This document shows positions 1 to 7,165 of a DNA stretch of 18,401 nt, piece after piece. The notes below the pieces were generated by a model. That model had not been told where the DNA came from, searched no databases, and saw only the letters and a list, made by a program, of their open reading frames with translations. Made by a program: the position numbers and the translations under genes. This DNA comes from Desulfosporosinus sp. GTDB lineage: Bacteria; Bacillota; Desulfitobacteriia; Desulfitobacteriales; Desulfitobacteriaceae. Location of the stretch: positions 1-18,401 of the forward strand of contig JADQBO010000300.1 of the NCBI GenBank assembly GCA_016278585.1. The letters run 5' to 3'. Numbering within the stretch: the stretch's first letter is position 1; the number at the start of each line of letters is the position of its first letter.

Positions 1-49
1 TTTCATAACGTTTTGTGCCTTGAGCGCAGCGAAAGGAATGGATATATTT

Positions 50-847
50 ATGAATGTTTTTATAAGAGAAATGAAAGCCAATAGAAAAAGTCTTGTGATA
101 TGGAGTATTGGTGTCATCGTATTGATTGCAAGCAGCATGGGTAAATATGCAGGTTTGTCTGTTTCTGGTCAATCTATCAATGACTTACTAGCTCAAATGC
201 CAGAGTCTCTAAAAACTATTATGGGCTTGGGTACCTTTGATCTTACAACGGTCACTGGTTATTACGGAGTACTCTTTATATACTTGGTAATCATGGCAAC
301 AATTCATGCTGCAAAGCTTGGAGCAATTATAATTTCCAAGGAAGAAAGGGATAATACAGCAGAGTTCTTGTTTGTAAAACCAATTTCCAGAAATGCAATT
401 ATTACCTCGAAACTGCTTGCCTCTCTAGTCAATATAATAATCTTTAATCTTGTAACGATGGTTTCCTCAATACTTTTAGTCCAAAAGTATAGCAAAGGGG
501 AGGGGGTAAGCGGTAACATAATGAAACTGTTGGTTGGAATGTTTATCCTGCAGCTCATATTTTTATTTATAGGTACAACAACAGCGGCTATTTGTAAGAA
601 TCCAAATAATGCTCCATCGTTAACTGCAGGGATACTATTGATCACATTTATGTTATCTATAGCGATAGACATGAATAACAAGATAGAAAATCTTAGATTT
701 CTTACACCATTCAAGTATTTTGAAGCAAAACAGCTGATATATTCACGAGGTTTTGAACCTATATATGGGATTATTTCCTTTGTTATTATCGCAATATTAT
801 TGAGGACAACCTATCTAGTTTATAAACGTAGAGATTTAAATATATAG
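50..847 (+). CDS. ABC-2 type transporter permease
   Basis: Integral membrane subunit of an ABC transporter, probably exporting a small molecule or peptide. The protein (about 265 aa) has a short cytoplasmic start with IREMKANRKSL, then about six hydrophobic segments. A charged loop, ISKEERDNTAEFLFVKPISR, is typical of ABC-2 permeases, where it contacts the ATPase. The end KRRDLNI is also typical. I chose the ATG at 50 because relatives begin MN-F-REMKANRKSL. The frame is open to the window edge, so starts at TTG 20 or ATG 38 cannot be excluded, and the ribosome site is weak for all three. The partner ATPase is presumably upstream, outside the window. A bidirectional terminator follows. The substrate is unknown. 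Family call firm, start uncertain. Confidence 0.85.
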   Translation: MNVFIREMKANRKSLVIWSIGVIVLIASSMGKYAGLSVSGQSINDLLAQMPESLKTIMGLGTFDLTTVTGYYGVLFIYLVIMATIHAAKLGAIIISKEERDNTAEFLFVKPISRNAIITSKLLASLVNIIIFNLVTMVSSILLVQKYSKGEGVSGNIMKLLVGMFILQLIFLFIGTTTAAICKNPNNAPSLTAGILLITFMLSIAIDMNNKIENLRFLTPFKYFEAKQLIYSRGFEPIYGIISFVIIAILLRTTYLVYKRRDLNI

Positions 848-866
848 GCCGAGACTATTGATATTC

Positions 867-908
867 AAAAAGGCCATAGTCCTCTTAAACTGGGACTGTG
901 GCCTTTTT
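867..908. terminator. Bidirectional intrinsic terminator
   Basis: AAAAAGGCCATAGTCC pairs with GGGACTGTGGCCTTTTT around a short loop, with one G-T wobble. A-rich and T-rich flanks give a U-tract on both strands. It lies between the converging ABC-2 permease and the 66-aa protein and would end both transcripts. Confidence 0.85.
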
Positions 909-936
909 GATGAGGCGATATATAGATCATGAATAA

Positions 937-1137
937 CTATTCGGTTGGGTTCATTTCCTCAGGATCTGTAGTAATTGATGGTGGCTTATCGCACGGTGCA
1001 TCAAGATCAAAGAAGATTAGTACTAATAAAACGATGATGATTGCCAATTCGTATACTACTATACTTCCAATGACGAACGGCCATTCTTTTGAACTGGAAG
1101 TACCCTGACATTTGCACCCGCTTTTTTTCTCACTCAT
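937..1137 (-). CDS. Small single-pass membrane protein, unknown function
   Basis: A 66-aa protein that I do not recognise. It has a polar, cysteine-containing N-terminus (GCKCQG, Cys 8 and Cys 10), one hydrophobic helix at about residues 19-43, and an acidic, proline-rich tail with one more cysteine. Translation is credible because AAAGGAG lies 8 bases before the ATG. The gene is convergent with the ABC-2 permease and shares its terminator. It lies downstream of the amino acid transporter operon on the same strand, after a gap of about 110 bases. It could be a small membrane-anchored accessory factor, but the sequence gives no evidence for a specific role. Confidence 0.6.
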   Translation of the reverse strand: MSEKKSGCKCQGTSSSKEWPFVIGSIVVYELAIIIVLLVLIFFDLDAPCDKPPSITTDPEEMNPTE

Positions 1138-1228
1138 TACAACGACTCCTTTTAAAGCACTTTGTTATGTCAATATATTCCATAAGCGCAATAAAGGAAC
1201 GTTGTCTATGGGACACTATGCAAATTTT

Positions 1229-1244
1229 ACGGTTGTAAAACCGT
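1229..1244 (-). terminator. Short hairpin after the transporter operon (weak terminator)
   Basis: ACGGTT-N4-AACCGT is a perfect 6-bp inverted repeat starting 4 bases after the ATPase stop codon on the minus strand, followed by AAAATTT. The stem is short and the U-tract weak, so termination may be partial and some transcript could reach the 66-aa gene. Confidence 0.35.
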
Positions 1245-1247
1245 TTA

Positions 1248-2036
1248 TCAATGACTTAATCTACTGAGGAAAGCCCTAGTTCGATTTTCCTTTGGATTAC
1301 TAAAAATCTGTACAGGAGAGCCTTCTTCGACAATCCGGCCTTCGTCTATGAAGATTACCCTATCCGCAACTTCCTTAGCAAAACTCATTTCATGGGTTAC
1401 AACAACCATGGTCATTCCATCTTCTGCCAACTGCTTCATTACAGTAAGAACTTCCCCGACCAGCTCAGGATCAAGGGCCGACGTTGGCTCATCAAAGAGC
1501 ATTATTTTCGGGTGCATAGCTAGAGCCCTTGCAATAGCTACTCTCTGGCCTTGCCCCCCAGATAGTGTCCCCGGGTAGCAGTGTTGTTTATCGTAAAGGC
1601 CAACCTTCGAGAGTAACTCTTGGGCAACTTTAATGGCAGCCTTCTTTTCCTGTTTAAGAACATGAACGGGAGCTTCGATGATATTTTCCAACACAGTCAG
1701 GTGAGGGAAGAGATTGAATTGTTGGAACACCATGCCAACCTGACGGCGAATTTCCTTGAGACTACTTGATTTCCTTTCTAGAGGTACGTTATCTATTAAG
1801 ATTTCTCCCCCGGTCAGTGTCTCTAGTCCATTTAAACAGCGCAGAAAAGTGCTCTTTCCTGAACCACTTGCACCGATCAGTACGACAACCTCCCCTACAG
1901 ACACTGTTGCATCAATACCGTCAATGACCCGATTGTCGCCGAAGTCTTTGACTAGGCTATTAACATCGATCATTGGTTTGTCCAGAAGACTATCTACATC
2001 GATGGTTGAGTTTTCTGGTATATTTGCCAATTTCAT
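1248..2036 (-). CDS. Polar amino acid ABC transporter, ATP-binding protein
   Basis: Cytoplasmic ATPase that powers uptake of a polar amino acid (GlnQ/HisP/ArtP family). Visible motifs are Walker A GASGSGKST (residues 55-63), Q-loop VFQQFNLFPH, signature LSGGQGQRVAIARAL (the usual third Q is G here), Walker B IMLFDEP, and the switch histidine in VVVTHE. The start at 2036 is supported by AGGGGGGT just upstream, immediately after the permease stop. This start gives 21 residues before the methionine where family members usually begin. Residues 11-21 of the extension look like a tandem copy of residues 22-32. It is the last gene of a three-gene operon with permease and binding protein. The exact substrate cannot be read from this subunit; lysine or arginine would suit the divergent ablAB genes (inference). 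Confidence 0.95.
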   Translation of the reverse strand: MKLANIPENSTIDVDSLLDKPMIDVNSLVKDFGDNRVIDGIDATVSVGEVVVLIGASGSGKSTFLRCLNGLETLTGGEILIDNVPLERKSSSLKEIRRQVGMVFQQFNLFPHLTVLENIIEAPVHVLKQEKKAAIKVAQELLSKVGLYDKQHCYPGTLSGGQGQRVAIARALAMHPKIMLFDEPTSALDPELVGEVLTVMKQLAEDGMTMVVVTHEMSFAKEVADRVIFIDEGRIVEEGSPVQIFSNPKENRTRAFLSRLSH

Positions 2037-2038
2037 GA

Positions 2039-2707
2039 TTAACCCCCCTTTGTCCGAGTTTCTTTAGATAATCTCCATTCTAGACTGCGTAAAAGAGTCG
2101 ATATAACAGTGGTCATCAGCAAATAGAGGACAGCGGCGGCGGTGTAGAATTCCAGAGAGCTAAATGTCACACTAGCAAAGCGTTGAGACGTTTGAAGCAG
2201 TTCCGACATTGTAATAACGGAACATAGAGACGAATCTTTTAAAGTGATGATGAACTGATTGCCTAATGATGGTATTGCAATCCGCAAAGCTTGAGGAAAG
2301 ATAATCCTGCGCATAGTCAAGAATTTCCCCATGCCAAGAGATAAAGAAGCTTCAGTTTGCCCTTTCGGGATGGCTTCAATACCCCCCCGAAAAACCTCTG
2401 CGAGGTACGCCCCGCTGTTGATTCCTAGTCCTATTACAGAAGATGTAAAAGCATCCAAGGTTATGCCAACTTGTGGTAATCCAAAATAGATTAGAAAGAG
2501 CTGAACAAGCAAAGGGGTTCCTCGAATCAGCCAAATGTAAAAATGGGCAATATACCGCAGAGGAGTATGGGATATCTTCAGTAGAGCTGCGACTAGACCT
2601 ATAAGAATACCAAATGCAATTCCCAGAACGGCAAGTTCGATGGTCAAACCTGCCCCCTGCAACAAAAAAGGTAGGTATTTAAGGATGATCGTAAAGTCAA
2701 GATTCAA
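2039..2707 (-). CDS. Polar amino acid ABC transporter, permease
   Basis: Membrane subunit of the HisM/GlnP family (222 aa, the usual size), which forms the channel as a homodimer. It has about five hydrophobic segments. The conserved cytoplasmic EAA loop, EASLSLGMGKF followed by RRIIFPQALR, docks to the ATPase. The early segment IWLIRGTPLLVQLFLIYFG is diagnostic of the family. The start is TTG at 2707, with GGAGGT 8 bases upstream; no ATG fits. The gene ends 2 bases before the ATPase start codon, so the two are translationally linked. There is only one permease gene, consistent with a homodimeric importer. Confidence 0.94.
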   Translation of the reverse strand: MNLDFTIILKYLPFLLQGAGLTIELAVLGIAFGILIGLVAALLKISHTPLRYIAHFYIWLIRGTPLLVQLFLIYFGLPQVGITLDAFTSSVIGLGINSGAYLAEVFRGGIEAIPKGQTEASLSLGMGKFLTMRRIIFPQALRIAIPSLGNQFIITLKDSSLCSVITMSELLQTSQRFASVTFSSLEFYTAAAVLYLLMTTVISTLLRSLEWRLSKETRTKGG

Positions 2708-2761
2708 AGCAATTTACCTCCAGTCTGACAGAGCTACCCCATTGCTGATTCGGCTACCGGC

Positions 2762-3547
2762 TTAGCGGATATCGGCACTAAAATATTTTTCACTAATTCT
2801 CTTATAGGTTCCGTCATTCATCATCTCGGTCAAGGCGCTGTTTACTGCCTCCAGGAGTTCGGGACTATCTTTGCGGATCGCAATACCCATCTTCTCTGCA
2901 TATAACAAATCACCCACCAGTTTATAGGGGTAATTGTTCTCTTTAATGGCATTTAGGCCAACAATTTTATCAGTAATCACGGCATCAAGTCTTCCGTTGG
3001 CCATATCATTAAAGGCATCAGGATCACCTTTATATGTATTGACAGTTGCGCCTAATTCCCTTGCTTTCGTTTCAAATGTTGTACCGAGAACGACCCCGAC
3101 TGTCTTGTCTTTAAGGTCAGCCCCTCCACTGATGTTTGAGTCAGACGGCACTATAACTTGGGCTCCCGAACGGTAATAGGGTGTACTAAAATTCACTTTT
3201 AGCAATCTATCGTCGGTAATTGCCATGCTGCCTAAAATCATGTCAAATTTACTCGTTGTTAACCCTGCAATAAGCCCATCCCATTCCGTTGCGATAGGTG
3301 CTGGGTTTACGTTAATTCGTTTAGAAATTTCCTGGCCTATTTCTACATCAAATCCAGTCAGCTCGTTTTGCTCGTTAAAATAGTTAAAGGGTGGGTACTG
3401 CCCGCTCATGGCATAAGTTATTTTTCCATCGGCCTTAATTCGTTCCAGGGTTGTTGTTGGTTCGTCAGAATTACTCTTAGATGCACCACAGCCGGTCATT
3501 ACCAGTAAGATGAGGGTAACAAGGATAAGTATAGTAAACTTTTTCAT
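2762..3547 (-). CDS. Amino acid ABC transporter, substrate-binding lipoprotein
   Basis: Extracellular solute-binding protein of family 3 (261 aa), tethered to the outer face of the membrane. A signal peptide ends in the lipobox VMTGC, giving a lipidated Cys 20. The mature part shows the family signature GFDVEIGQEISKRI and the ligand-contact stretch MAITDDRLLKVNFSTPYY. GGAGG lies 8 bases before the ATG. It is the first gene of the minus-strand operon and lies 54 bases before the permease. The leader upstream carries an operator-like repeat and a three-codon mini-ORF, described separately. Basic versus polar neutral substrate cannot be decided by eye. Location opposite ablAB makes lysine uptake attractive (inference). 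Confidence 0.94.
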   Translation of the reverse strand: MKKFTILILVTLILLVMTGCGASKSNSDEPTTTLERIKADGKITYAMSGQYPPFNYFNEQNELTGFDVEIGQEISKRINVNPAPIATEWDGLIAGLTTSKFDMILGSMAITDDRLLKVNFSTPYYRSGAQVIVPSDSNISGGADLKDKTVGVVLGTTFETKARELGATVNTYKGDPDAFNDMANGRLDAVITDKIVGLNAIKENNYPYKLVGDLLYAEKMGIAIRKDSPELLEAVNSALTEMMNDGTYKRISEKYFSADIR

Positions 3548-3602
3548 TTCTTTCTACCTCCAATGTATCTGTACTCTTTTAAAAACAAAACTTTATGATT
3601 TT

Positions 3603-3628
3603 TTATACAAGCATAGAACCACCTCCTT
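3603..3628 (-). promoter_or_regulatory. Three-codon leader ORF (Met-Leu-Val-stop) with consensus SD
   Basis: On the minus strand AAGGAGGTGG is followed 7 bases after GGAGG by ATG CTT GTA TAA. This lies in the leader of the amino acid transporter mRNA, about 55 bases before the binding-protein start. A near-perfect ribosome site with no long ORF is unusual. It could be a leader-peptide control element, a ribosome-standby or mRNA-protecting site, or a vestige. Confidence 0.4.
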
Positions 3629-3663
3629 ATAAAAGGCAATGAGGTACTAAACCAATCGTGATC

Positions 3664-3694
3664 TAACAACTTGTAAATTATGTATAAGTTGTTA
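3664..3694. promoter_or_regulatory. Operator copy 1: TAACAACTT-N13-AAGTTGTTA
   Basis: Perfect 9-bp inverted repeat with a 13-base spacer. It lies at about +2 to +32 of the predicted minus-strand transporter promoter, where a bound repressor would block RNA polymerase. The core ACAACTT-N13-AAGTTGT recurs at 3851-3877. In RNA it could also fold as a 5'-end hairpin. Confidence 0.65.
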
Positions 3695-3702
3695 CCTTGT
3701 TT

Positions 3703-3712
3703 AGTATACCAT
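3703..3712 (-). promoter_or_regulatory. Extended -10 promoter of the amino acid transporter operon
   Basis: On the minus strand TGG-TATACT matches an extended -10 element (TGnTATAAT). No good -35 is seen, as is common for this promoter class. The predicted start at about 3696 gives a leader of roughly 150 bases. Confidence 0.55.
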
Positions 3713-3833
3713 ATTTTAGAACATTAGACCATTAAGAATCATGATAATCTCCATTTTAAGGGTTATATTATTTTTGTTTTTTTTGTAGTGGATATCAAAC
3801 ACTTAATTGAACATATTTCTACAAAAATTGTAG

Positions 3834-3862
3834 TTGACATTTCTGGACCAACAACTTATTAT
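3834..3862 (+). promoter_or_regulatory. Sigma-A promoter of ablAB
   Basis: TTGACA (3834-3839), a 17-base spacer, then TATTAT (3857-3862). The predicted start at about 3869 gives a leader of about 115 bases. Operator copy 2 covers the -10 element and start point. The rest of the gap between the divergent genes is A+T-rich with no further ORF seen. Confidence 0.75.
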
Positions 3863-3877
3863 AGTCATGGAAGTTGT
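3851..3877. promoter_or_regulatory. Operator copy 2: ACAACTT-N13-AAGTTGT
   Basis: Inverted repeat with the same 7-bp half-sites and the same 13-base spacer as copy 1, 185 bases away. The spacer sequences differ, which argues for a protein-binding site rather than a duplicated segment. It overlaps the -10 and start point of the ablA promoter, a classical repressor position. Confidence 0.65.
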
Positions 3878-3982
3878 CAGTGATATAAACGGATTTCTTT
3901 CGTAACTGTATCTAGCTTATGGAAAGAGAAATTGTACATCCTAATTAAACTTTTTTTGTAACTAGACAAGGAGGTAGAAAAA

Positions 3983-5278
3983 ATGAACAAACCAATGAAT
4001 CAACAACGACAAACCTTATGGCCTAATATAAGTGACGAGAAATGGAATGACTGGAATTGGCAAATGTCCAACCGTATCACAGACCACAAGGGATTGCTAG
4101 AATCTATGTCTCTTCCCACGGAGGAAGCTGCTCAAATTAAGCGTTGCCTAGAAAATTTCCGTATGGCAATCACTCCATACTACTTTTCTCTGATGAATTC
4201 CCAAGACCCTGAGTGCCCTATTAGAAAACAAGCAATTCCTTCAATCCACGAATTAAATAAATCCTCATGTGATTTAGATGATCCTTTGCATGAAGAAGCC
4301 GATTCACCGGTGCCTGGTCTTACACATCGTTATCCTGACCGTGTATTGCTTTTGGTAACCGATCAATGCGCAATGTACTGTAGACATTGCACCAGACGAA
4401 GAATGGCTGGACAAACGGATAAGGCTTTACCTTTAAACCGTTTTAAGCTCGCCTTAGAGTATATACGTTCTAACCCTCAGATACGTGATGTATTGATTTC
4501 GGGAGGAGACCCACTTACTCTTTCGGATGAACGTTTAGAATTTATCCTGTCTAATCTACGTTCAATCCCCCACGTTGAGATTATTCGGATCGGAACAAGA
4601 ACTCCGGTAGTTCTACCTATGCGTATTACGGATCACCTTATCCAAGTCTTGCAAAAATACCAACCAATCTGGATTAATACACATTTTAATCATCCCCAAG
4701 AGCTTACTGTTGAATCCCGTAATGCCCTAAACAAGCTGGCTAACTCAGGCATTCCGCTAGGCAACCAGTCCGTCTTGCTTAAGGGAATTAATGACTGTCC
4801 TGTAGTTATGAAAAAGCTGCTCCACGAACTAGTAAAATGTAGGGTAAGACCTTACTACTTGTACCAATGCGACTTATCCAGCGGTATTGAACATTTCCGT
4901 ACATCTGTCAGTACCGGTTTAGAAATTATCGAAATGCTCAGAGGACATACCTCCGGTTTCGCTGTTCCTACTTTTGTTGTCGATGCACCGGGTGGAGGAG
5001 GTAAAATCCCGCTGCAGCCTAACTATTTGATTTCGCAATCAAACGATAAAGTAGTCCTGCGTAATTATGAAGGAGTCATCTGCGTATATCAGGAACCAGA
5101 AAATAAAATAAGCCGCTGTAAGTCATGCTCAACTCCCTGTAGTAGTTCGAAAACACGCCAGGTTGGACTTGGTAAATTATTAAAAGGTGACTTGATTAGT
5201 CTGACGCCTCAAGAAAACATGCGACAGGAGAGAAGAAAAAAGGTTACCAGCAGTTTCGGAGGGAGAGCAAATGCTTAA
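3983..5278 (+). CDS. ablA: Lysine 2,3-aminomutase
   Basis: Radical SAM, PLP-dependent enzyme converting L-lysine to beta-lysine, the first step of N-epsilon-acetyl-beta-lysine synthesis. The [4Fe-4S]/SAM motif is C129-AMY-C133-RH-C136. The PLP lysine lies in GGGGK (K341). C272 and the C-terminal C379, C382 and C386 fit the zinc-site cysteines. By a constant offset of four from the Clostridium subterminale enzyme as I recall it, D297 (YQCDL) and D334 (VDAPG) correspond to the two aspartates that bind the substrate side-chain amine. This favours lysine over glutamate mutase. The length, 431 aa, is typical. The start follows AAGGAGG. The gene overlaps ablB by 8 bases. An alternative role is lysine fermentation (kamA), but the acetyltransferase partner argues for osmolyte synthesis. 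Confidence 0.94.
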   Translation: MNKPMNQQRQTLWPNISDEKWNDWNWQMSNRITDHKGLLESMSLPTEEAAQIKRCLENFRMAITPYYFSLMNSQDPECPIRKQAIPSIHELNKSSCDLDDPLHEEADSPVPGLTHRYPDRVLLLVTDQCAMYCRHCTRRRMAGQTDKALPLNRFKLALEYIRSNPQIRDVLISGGDPLTLSDERLEFILSNLRSIPHVEIIRIGTRTPVVLPMRITDHLIQVLQKYQPIWINTHFNHPQELTVESRNALNKLANSGIPLGNQSVLLKGINDCPVVMKKLLHELVKCRVRPYYLYQCDLSSGIEHFRTSVSTGLEIIEMLRGHTSGFAVPTFVVDAPGGGGKIPLQPNYLISQSNDKVVLRNYEGVICVYQEPENKISRCKSCSTPCSSSKTRQVGLGKLLKGDLISLTPQENMRQERRKKVTSSFGGRANA

Positions 5279-6098
5279 CACGATTAGCCCTGTGAGCTTC
5301 TCAAACTCCATTTCGGTGGATGAGAAGAATAGACGGCTGGTTGTCAATGGCTACCCTCAATATACAAAGCCGTCTTTGTTTAGCCGGCATCTTATTGATT
5401 TAGCAATTGAACAGAAGTTAGAAAAGATATGGCTTTGGGCAATGCCTGTAGATGTTCCCGAGTTTCTAGAATGCGGATTTAACACCGAAGGAAATCTCAT
5501 CCGTCCTAATTACCAGGAATTTGCTGTTAGCCTTGCCTATTATGTTAGTGATGTAAGAGGTCATTCCGATAAGCTGCAATCAGAGGATGATATCATCCAT
5601 TCCGTTGGGAAGGAATCCATCAATCAGCCACGAGACTTGCCTAACGGAATAGAGTTAAAACTCTTGAATCAATCCTTTGCTCAACAAATATCCCAGTTAC
5701 TTACTCAGGTTTTTGCGAGTTATCCCTCCCCAGTAGAAGACCCTCAATATATCCGATCCTTAATACAGAGTGGTAATATTTTTGCTGGAGCATTTTCACG
5801 TGATACACTGATCAGTGTTGCGGCAGCATACCCTGATCCAATTCTCAATCGTTGTGAAATGACGGATTGTGCGACTTTAGAAGAATACCGAGGGTATTCA
5901 TTGTGCGAACGACTACTGTGTCGTTTAGAAGACGAAGTTAAAAAACAGGGCTCTTTCAACTTATACACTTTGGCACGAGCCCAGTCTTACGGAATGAATA
6001 GAGTCTTCCATAAACTTGGGTATAGATATCAAGGTCGTCTGATTAACAATTGTGATATCGCTGGTTCATTTGAGGATATGAATCTTTGGGTAAGGTAA
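5271..6098 (+). CDS. ablB: Beta-lysine N-acetyltransferase
   Basis: Acetylates beta-lysine at the epsilon-amino group using acetyl-CoA, giving the compatible solute N-epsilon-acetyl-beta-lysine. The protein (275 aa) has an N-terminal region of about 130 residues (KPSLFSRHLIDLAIEQKLEKIW is visible in pieces) and a C-terminal GNAT fold. The GNAT acetyl-CoA region is recognisable in the stretch TLEEYRGYSLCERLL, followed by FHKLGYRYQGRL. GGAGGG lies 6 bases before the ATG, inside the end of ablA. The 8-base overlap shows tight co-translation. The fused order and length match the ablB family. A hairpin terminator follows. The pathway is known for salt adaptation in methanogens and some bacteria; its role here is inferred from the gene pair. 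Confidence 0.9.
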   Translation: MLNTISPVSFSNSISVDEKNRRLVVNGYPQYTKPSLFSRHLIDLAIEQKLEKIWLWAMPVDVPEFLECGFNTEGNLIRPNYQEFAVSLAYYVSDVRGHSDKLQSEDDIIHSVGKESINQPRDLPNGIELKLLNQSFAQQISQLLTQVFASYPSPVEDPQYIRSLIQSGNIFAGAFSRDTLISVAAAYPDPILNRCEMTDCATLEEYRGYSLCERLLCRLEDEVKKQGSFNLYTLARAQSYGMNRVFHKLGYRYQGRLINNCDIAGSFEDMNLWVR

Positions 6099-6138
6099 AT
6101 TACGTCTAAATAAAACTATAAAAGAAACCTATAAAAGA

Positions 6139-6168
6139 AACCTCACACCCAGTATGGCGTGTGAGGTT
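6139..6168 (+). terminator. Terminator after ablAB
   Basis: AACCTCACAC and GTGTGAGGTT form a perfect 10-bp stem around 10 bases, followed by TCTGTATTTCT, a weak U-tract. It lies 40 bases after the ablB stop. Just before it a 13-base unit, CTATAAAAGAAAC, is repeated twice in tandem (6116-6141). Confidence 0.6.
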
Positions 6169-6332
6169 CTGTATTTCTGGGGGTAGTTTTTGAGATAATA
6201 TTAAGATGCTCTATTACAGTTGTTTGGGTACTACTTATATAGACTAATAATTGAAACAACTTATCAAAATAAGTCTTATTTATGATAGAATGTAAATAGT
6301 AAATAGAATAATTTTACGAAGGGATTGGTTAT

Positions 6333-6794
6333 ATGAAAGAATACAAAAACGATCATGTCATAGTTCACTGGTTCCCTGAATTATGTGCACATCCGGGAAC
6401 ATGCCTGAGGCTTTTACCAGAGGTATTTAATTTGAAGCAGCGTCCGTGGGTTAATGTCGATGCGGCTGAGCCGGAGGAAATTATCAGTGCTATTGATAAA
6501 TGCCCGTCGGGTGCCTTAAGATACTCCCTGCCCGAGGGTTCTAAAGTAGATGTACAAATTGCCAAGGGAGTAGGCAATATTAACTTTGAAAAATCTAACC
6601 CAGCGGCGGTAAAGATAAGGGTAACTCCCAACGGGCCGTTACTTGTTGAAGGTCCAACCGTAGTAATCGGTCTCGATGGGAAACCTTTAAAGGAAGGAAG
6701 CAAATTAGCGCTGTGTCGTTGCGGACTTTCCGGAAACCGTCCCTTCTGTGATGGGGTCCATAGTAAGCAAGGATGGAAACCTGATCAAGACTGA
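6333..6794 (+). CDS. Fe-S protein: divergent 4Fe-4S domain plus CDGSH domain
   Basis: Small cytoplasmic iron-sulfur protein (153 aa) joining two known domains. Residues 1-65 resemble the divergent mono-cluster 4Fe-4S family (YjdI-like), with C18, C24 and C57 in ELCAHPGTC and DKCPSGAL. The C-terminus holds an iron-binding CDGSH motif, C128-R-C130 then C139-DGV-H143, which ligates a [2Fe-2S] cluster through three Cys and one His. The usual Ser/Ala/Thr before the His is Val here. The start is supported by GAAGGGA about 9 bases upstream. The gene is a single unit between two terminators. A role in electron transfer or Fe-S/redox sensing is plausible, but no partner is evident. Confidence 0.88.
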   Translation: MKEYKNDHVIVHWFPELCAHPGTCLRLLPEVFNLKQRPWVNVDAAEPEEIISAIDKCPSGALRYSLPEGSKVDVQIAKGVGNINFEKSNPAAVKIRVTPNGPLLVEGPTVVIGLDGKPLKEGSKLALCRCGLSGNRPFCDGVHSKQGWKPDQD

Positions 6795-6815
6795 AAATAG
6801 CAAACAAACCTAAAG

Positions 6816-6858
6816 CTGACCTCATCAGTGTTAGATAATGCTGATGGGTCATCTTTTA
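6816..6858 (+). terminator. Terminator after the CDGSH gene
   Basis: TGACCTCATCAG pairs with CTGATGGGTCA, with one bulged base, around a 12-base loop, followed by TCTTTTATT. Confidence 0.65.
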
Positions 6859-6886
6859 TTAACCATTATTTTAGGCGCTAGTTCCC

Positions 6887-6917
6887 TTGACGATCTTCAG
6901 ATATGACGTGATATAAT
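6887..6917 (+). promoter_or_regulatory. Promoter of the ybjQ-khtTU operon
   Basis: Extended -10 TGA-TATAAT (6909-6917) with TTGACG (6887-6892) as -35, spaced 19 bases. The -10 is a perfect match to the extended consensus. It is the only good promoter seen before 9131. Confidence 0.65.
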
Positions 6918-6949
6918 GAAAACAAGTATTGGAGTGAGGGGGTCATTAA

Positions 6950-7165
6950 ATGATTAAACTCCTTGGTTGGATCTTGGTCTTTTGCATAGCCTTATACTTT
7001 TTTGGAGTAATGGGCATGGCTTTTGTTGCTCCTTCTTTGATTCCGAATATTATAGGTGTAGCCATCGTTTTAGCAGTAATAAGCGGTGGACTATTGATAA
7101 TCTTATTAATTAAGGAAAGAATAAACGATAAGGAGGCGGAAAAAAATGATCTTAACAAGTATTGA
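6950..7165 (+). CDS. Small two-helix membrane protein
   Basis: A 71-aa protein with two hydrophobic helices (about residues 3-28 and 32-54) and a charged C-terminal tail rich in Lys and Glu. I do not recognise the family. GAGGGGGT precedes the ATG at good spacing. Its end overlaps the start of the YbjQ-family gene by 20 bases, so it is the first gene of the operon leading to the KhtTU antiporter. It could be an accessory membrane subunit of that system, but this rests on position only. A long ORF on the opposite strand here is a shadow. Confidence 0.7.
   Translation: MIKLLGWILVFCIALYFFGVMGMAFVAPSLIPNIIGVAIVLAVISGGLLIILLIKERINDKEAEKNDLNKY

Noticed and set aside
304..714. 136-aa minus-strand ORF inside the ABC-2 permease
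   Set aside because: Antisense shadow of a well-supported gene, with no ribosome site or family resemblance.
3548..3982. Possible lysine riboswitch (L box) in the transporter or ablA leader
   Set aside because: Neither leader shows the conserved L-box core or enough paired elements; the inverted repeats fit DNA operators better.
6116..6141. Two tandem copies of CTATAAAAGAAAC after ablB
   Set aside because: Only two copies in an A-rich terminator flank; probably replication slippage without function.
6256..6262. A third ACAACTT half-site upstream of the CDGSH gene
   Set aside because: No AAGTTGT follows after 13 bases; a single 7-base match in A+T-rich DNA is expected by chance.
6946..7158. 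70-aa minus-strand ORF opposite the 71-aa membrane protein
   Set aside because: The plus-strand ORF has a strong ribosome site and operon overlap; the minus-strand one has neither and is Lys/Ile-rich by complementarity.
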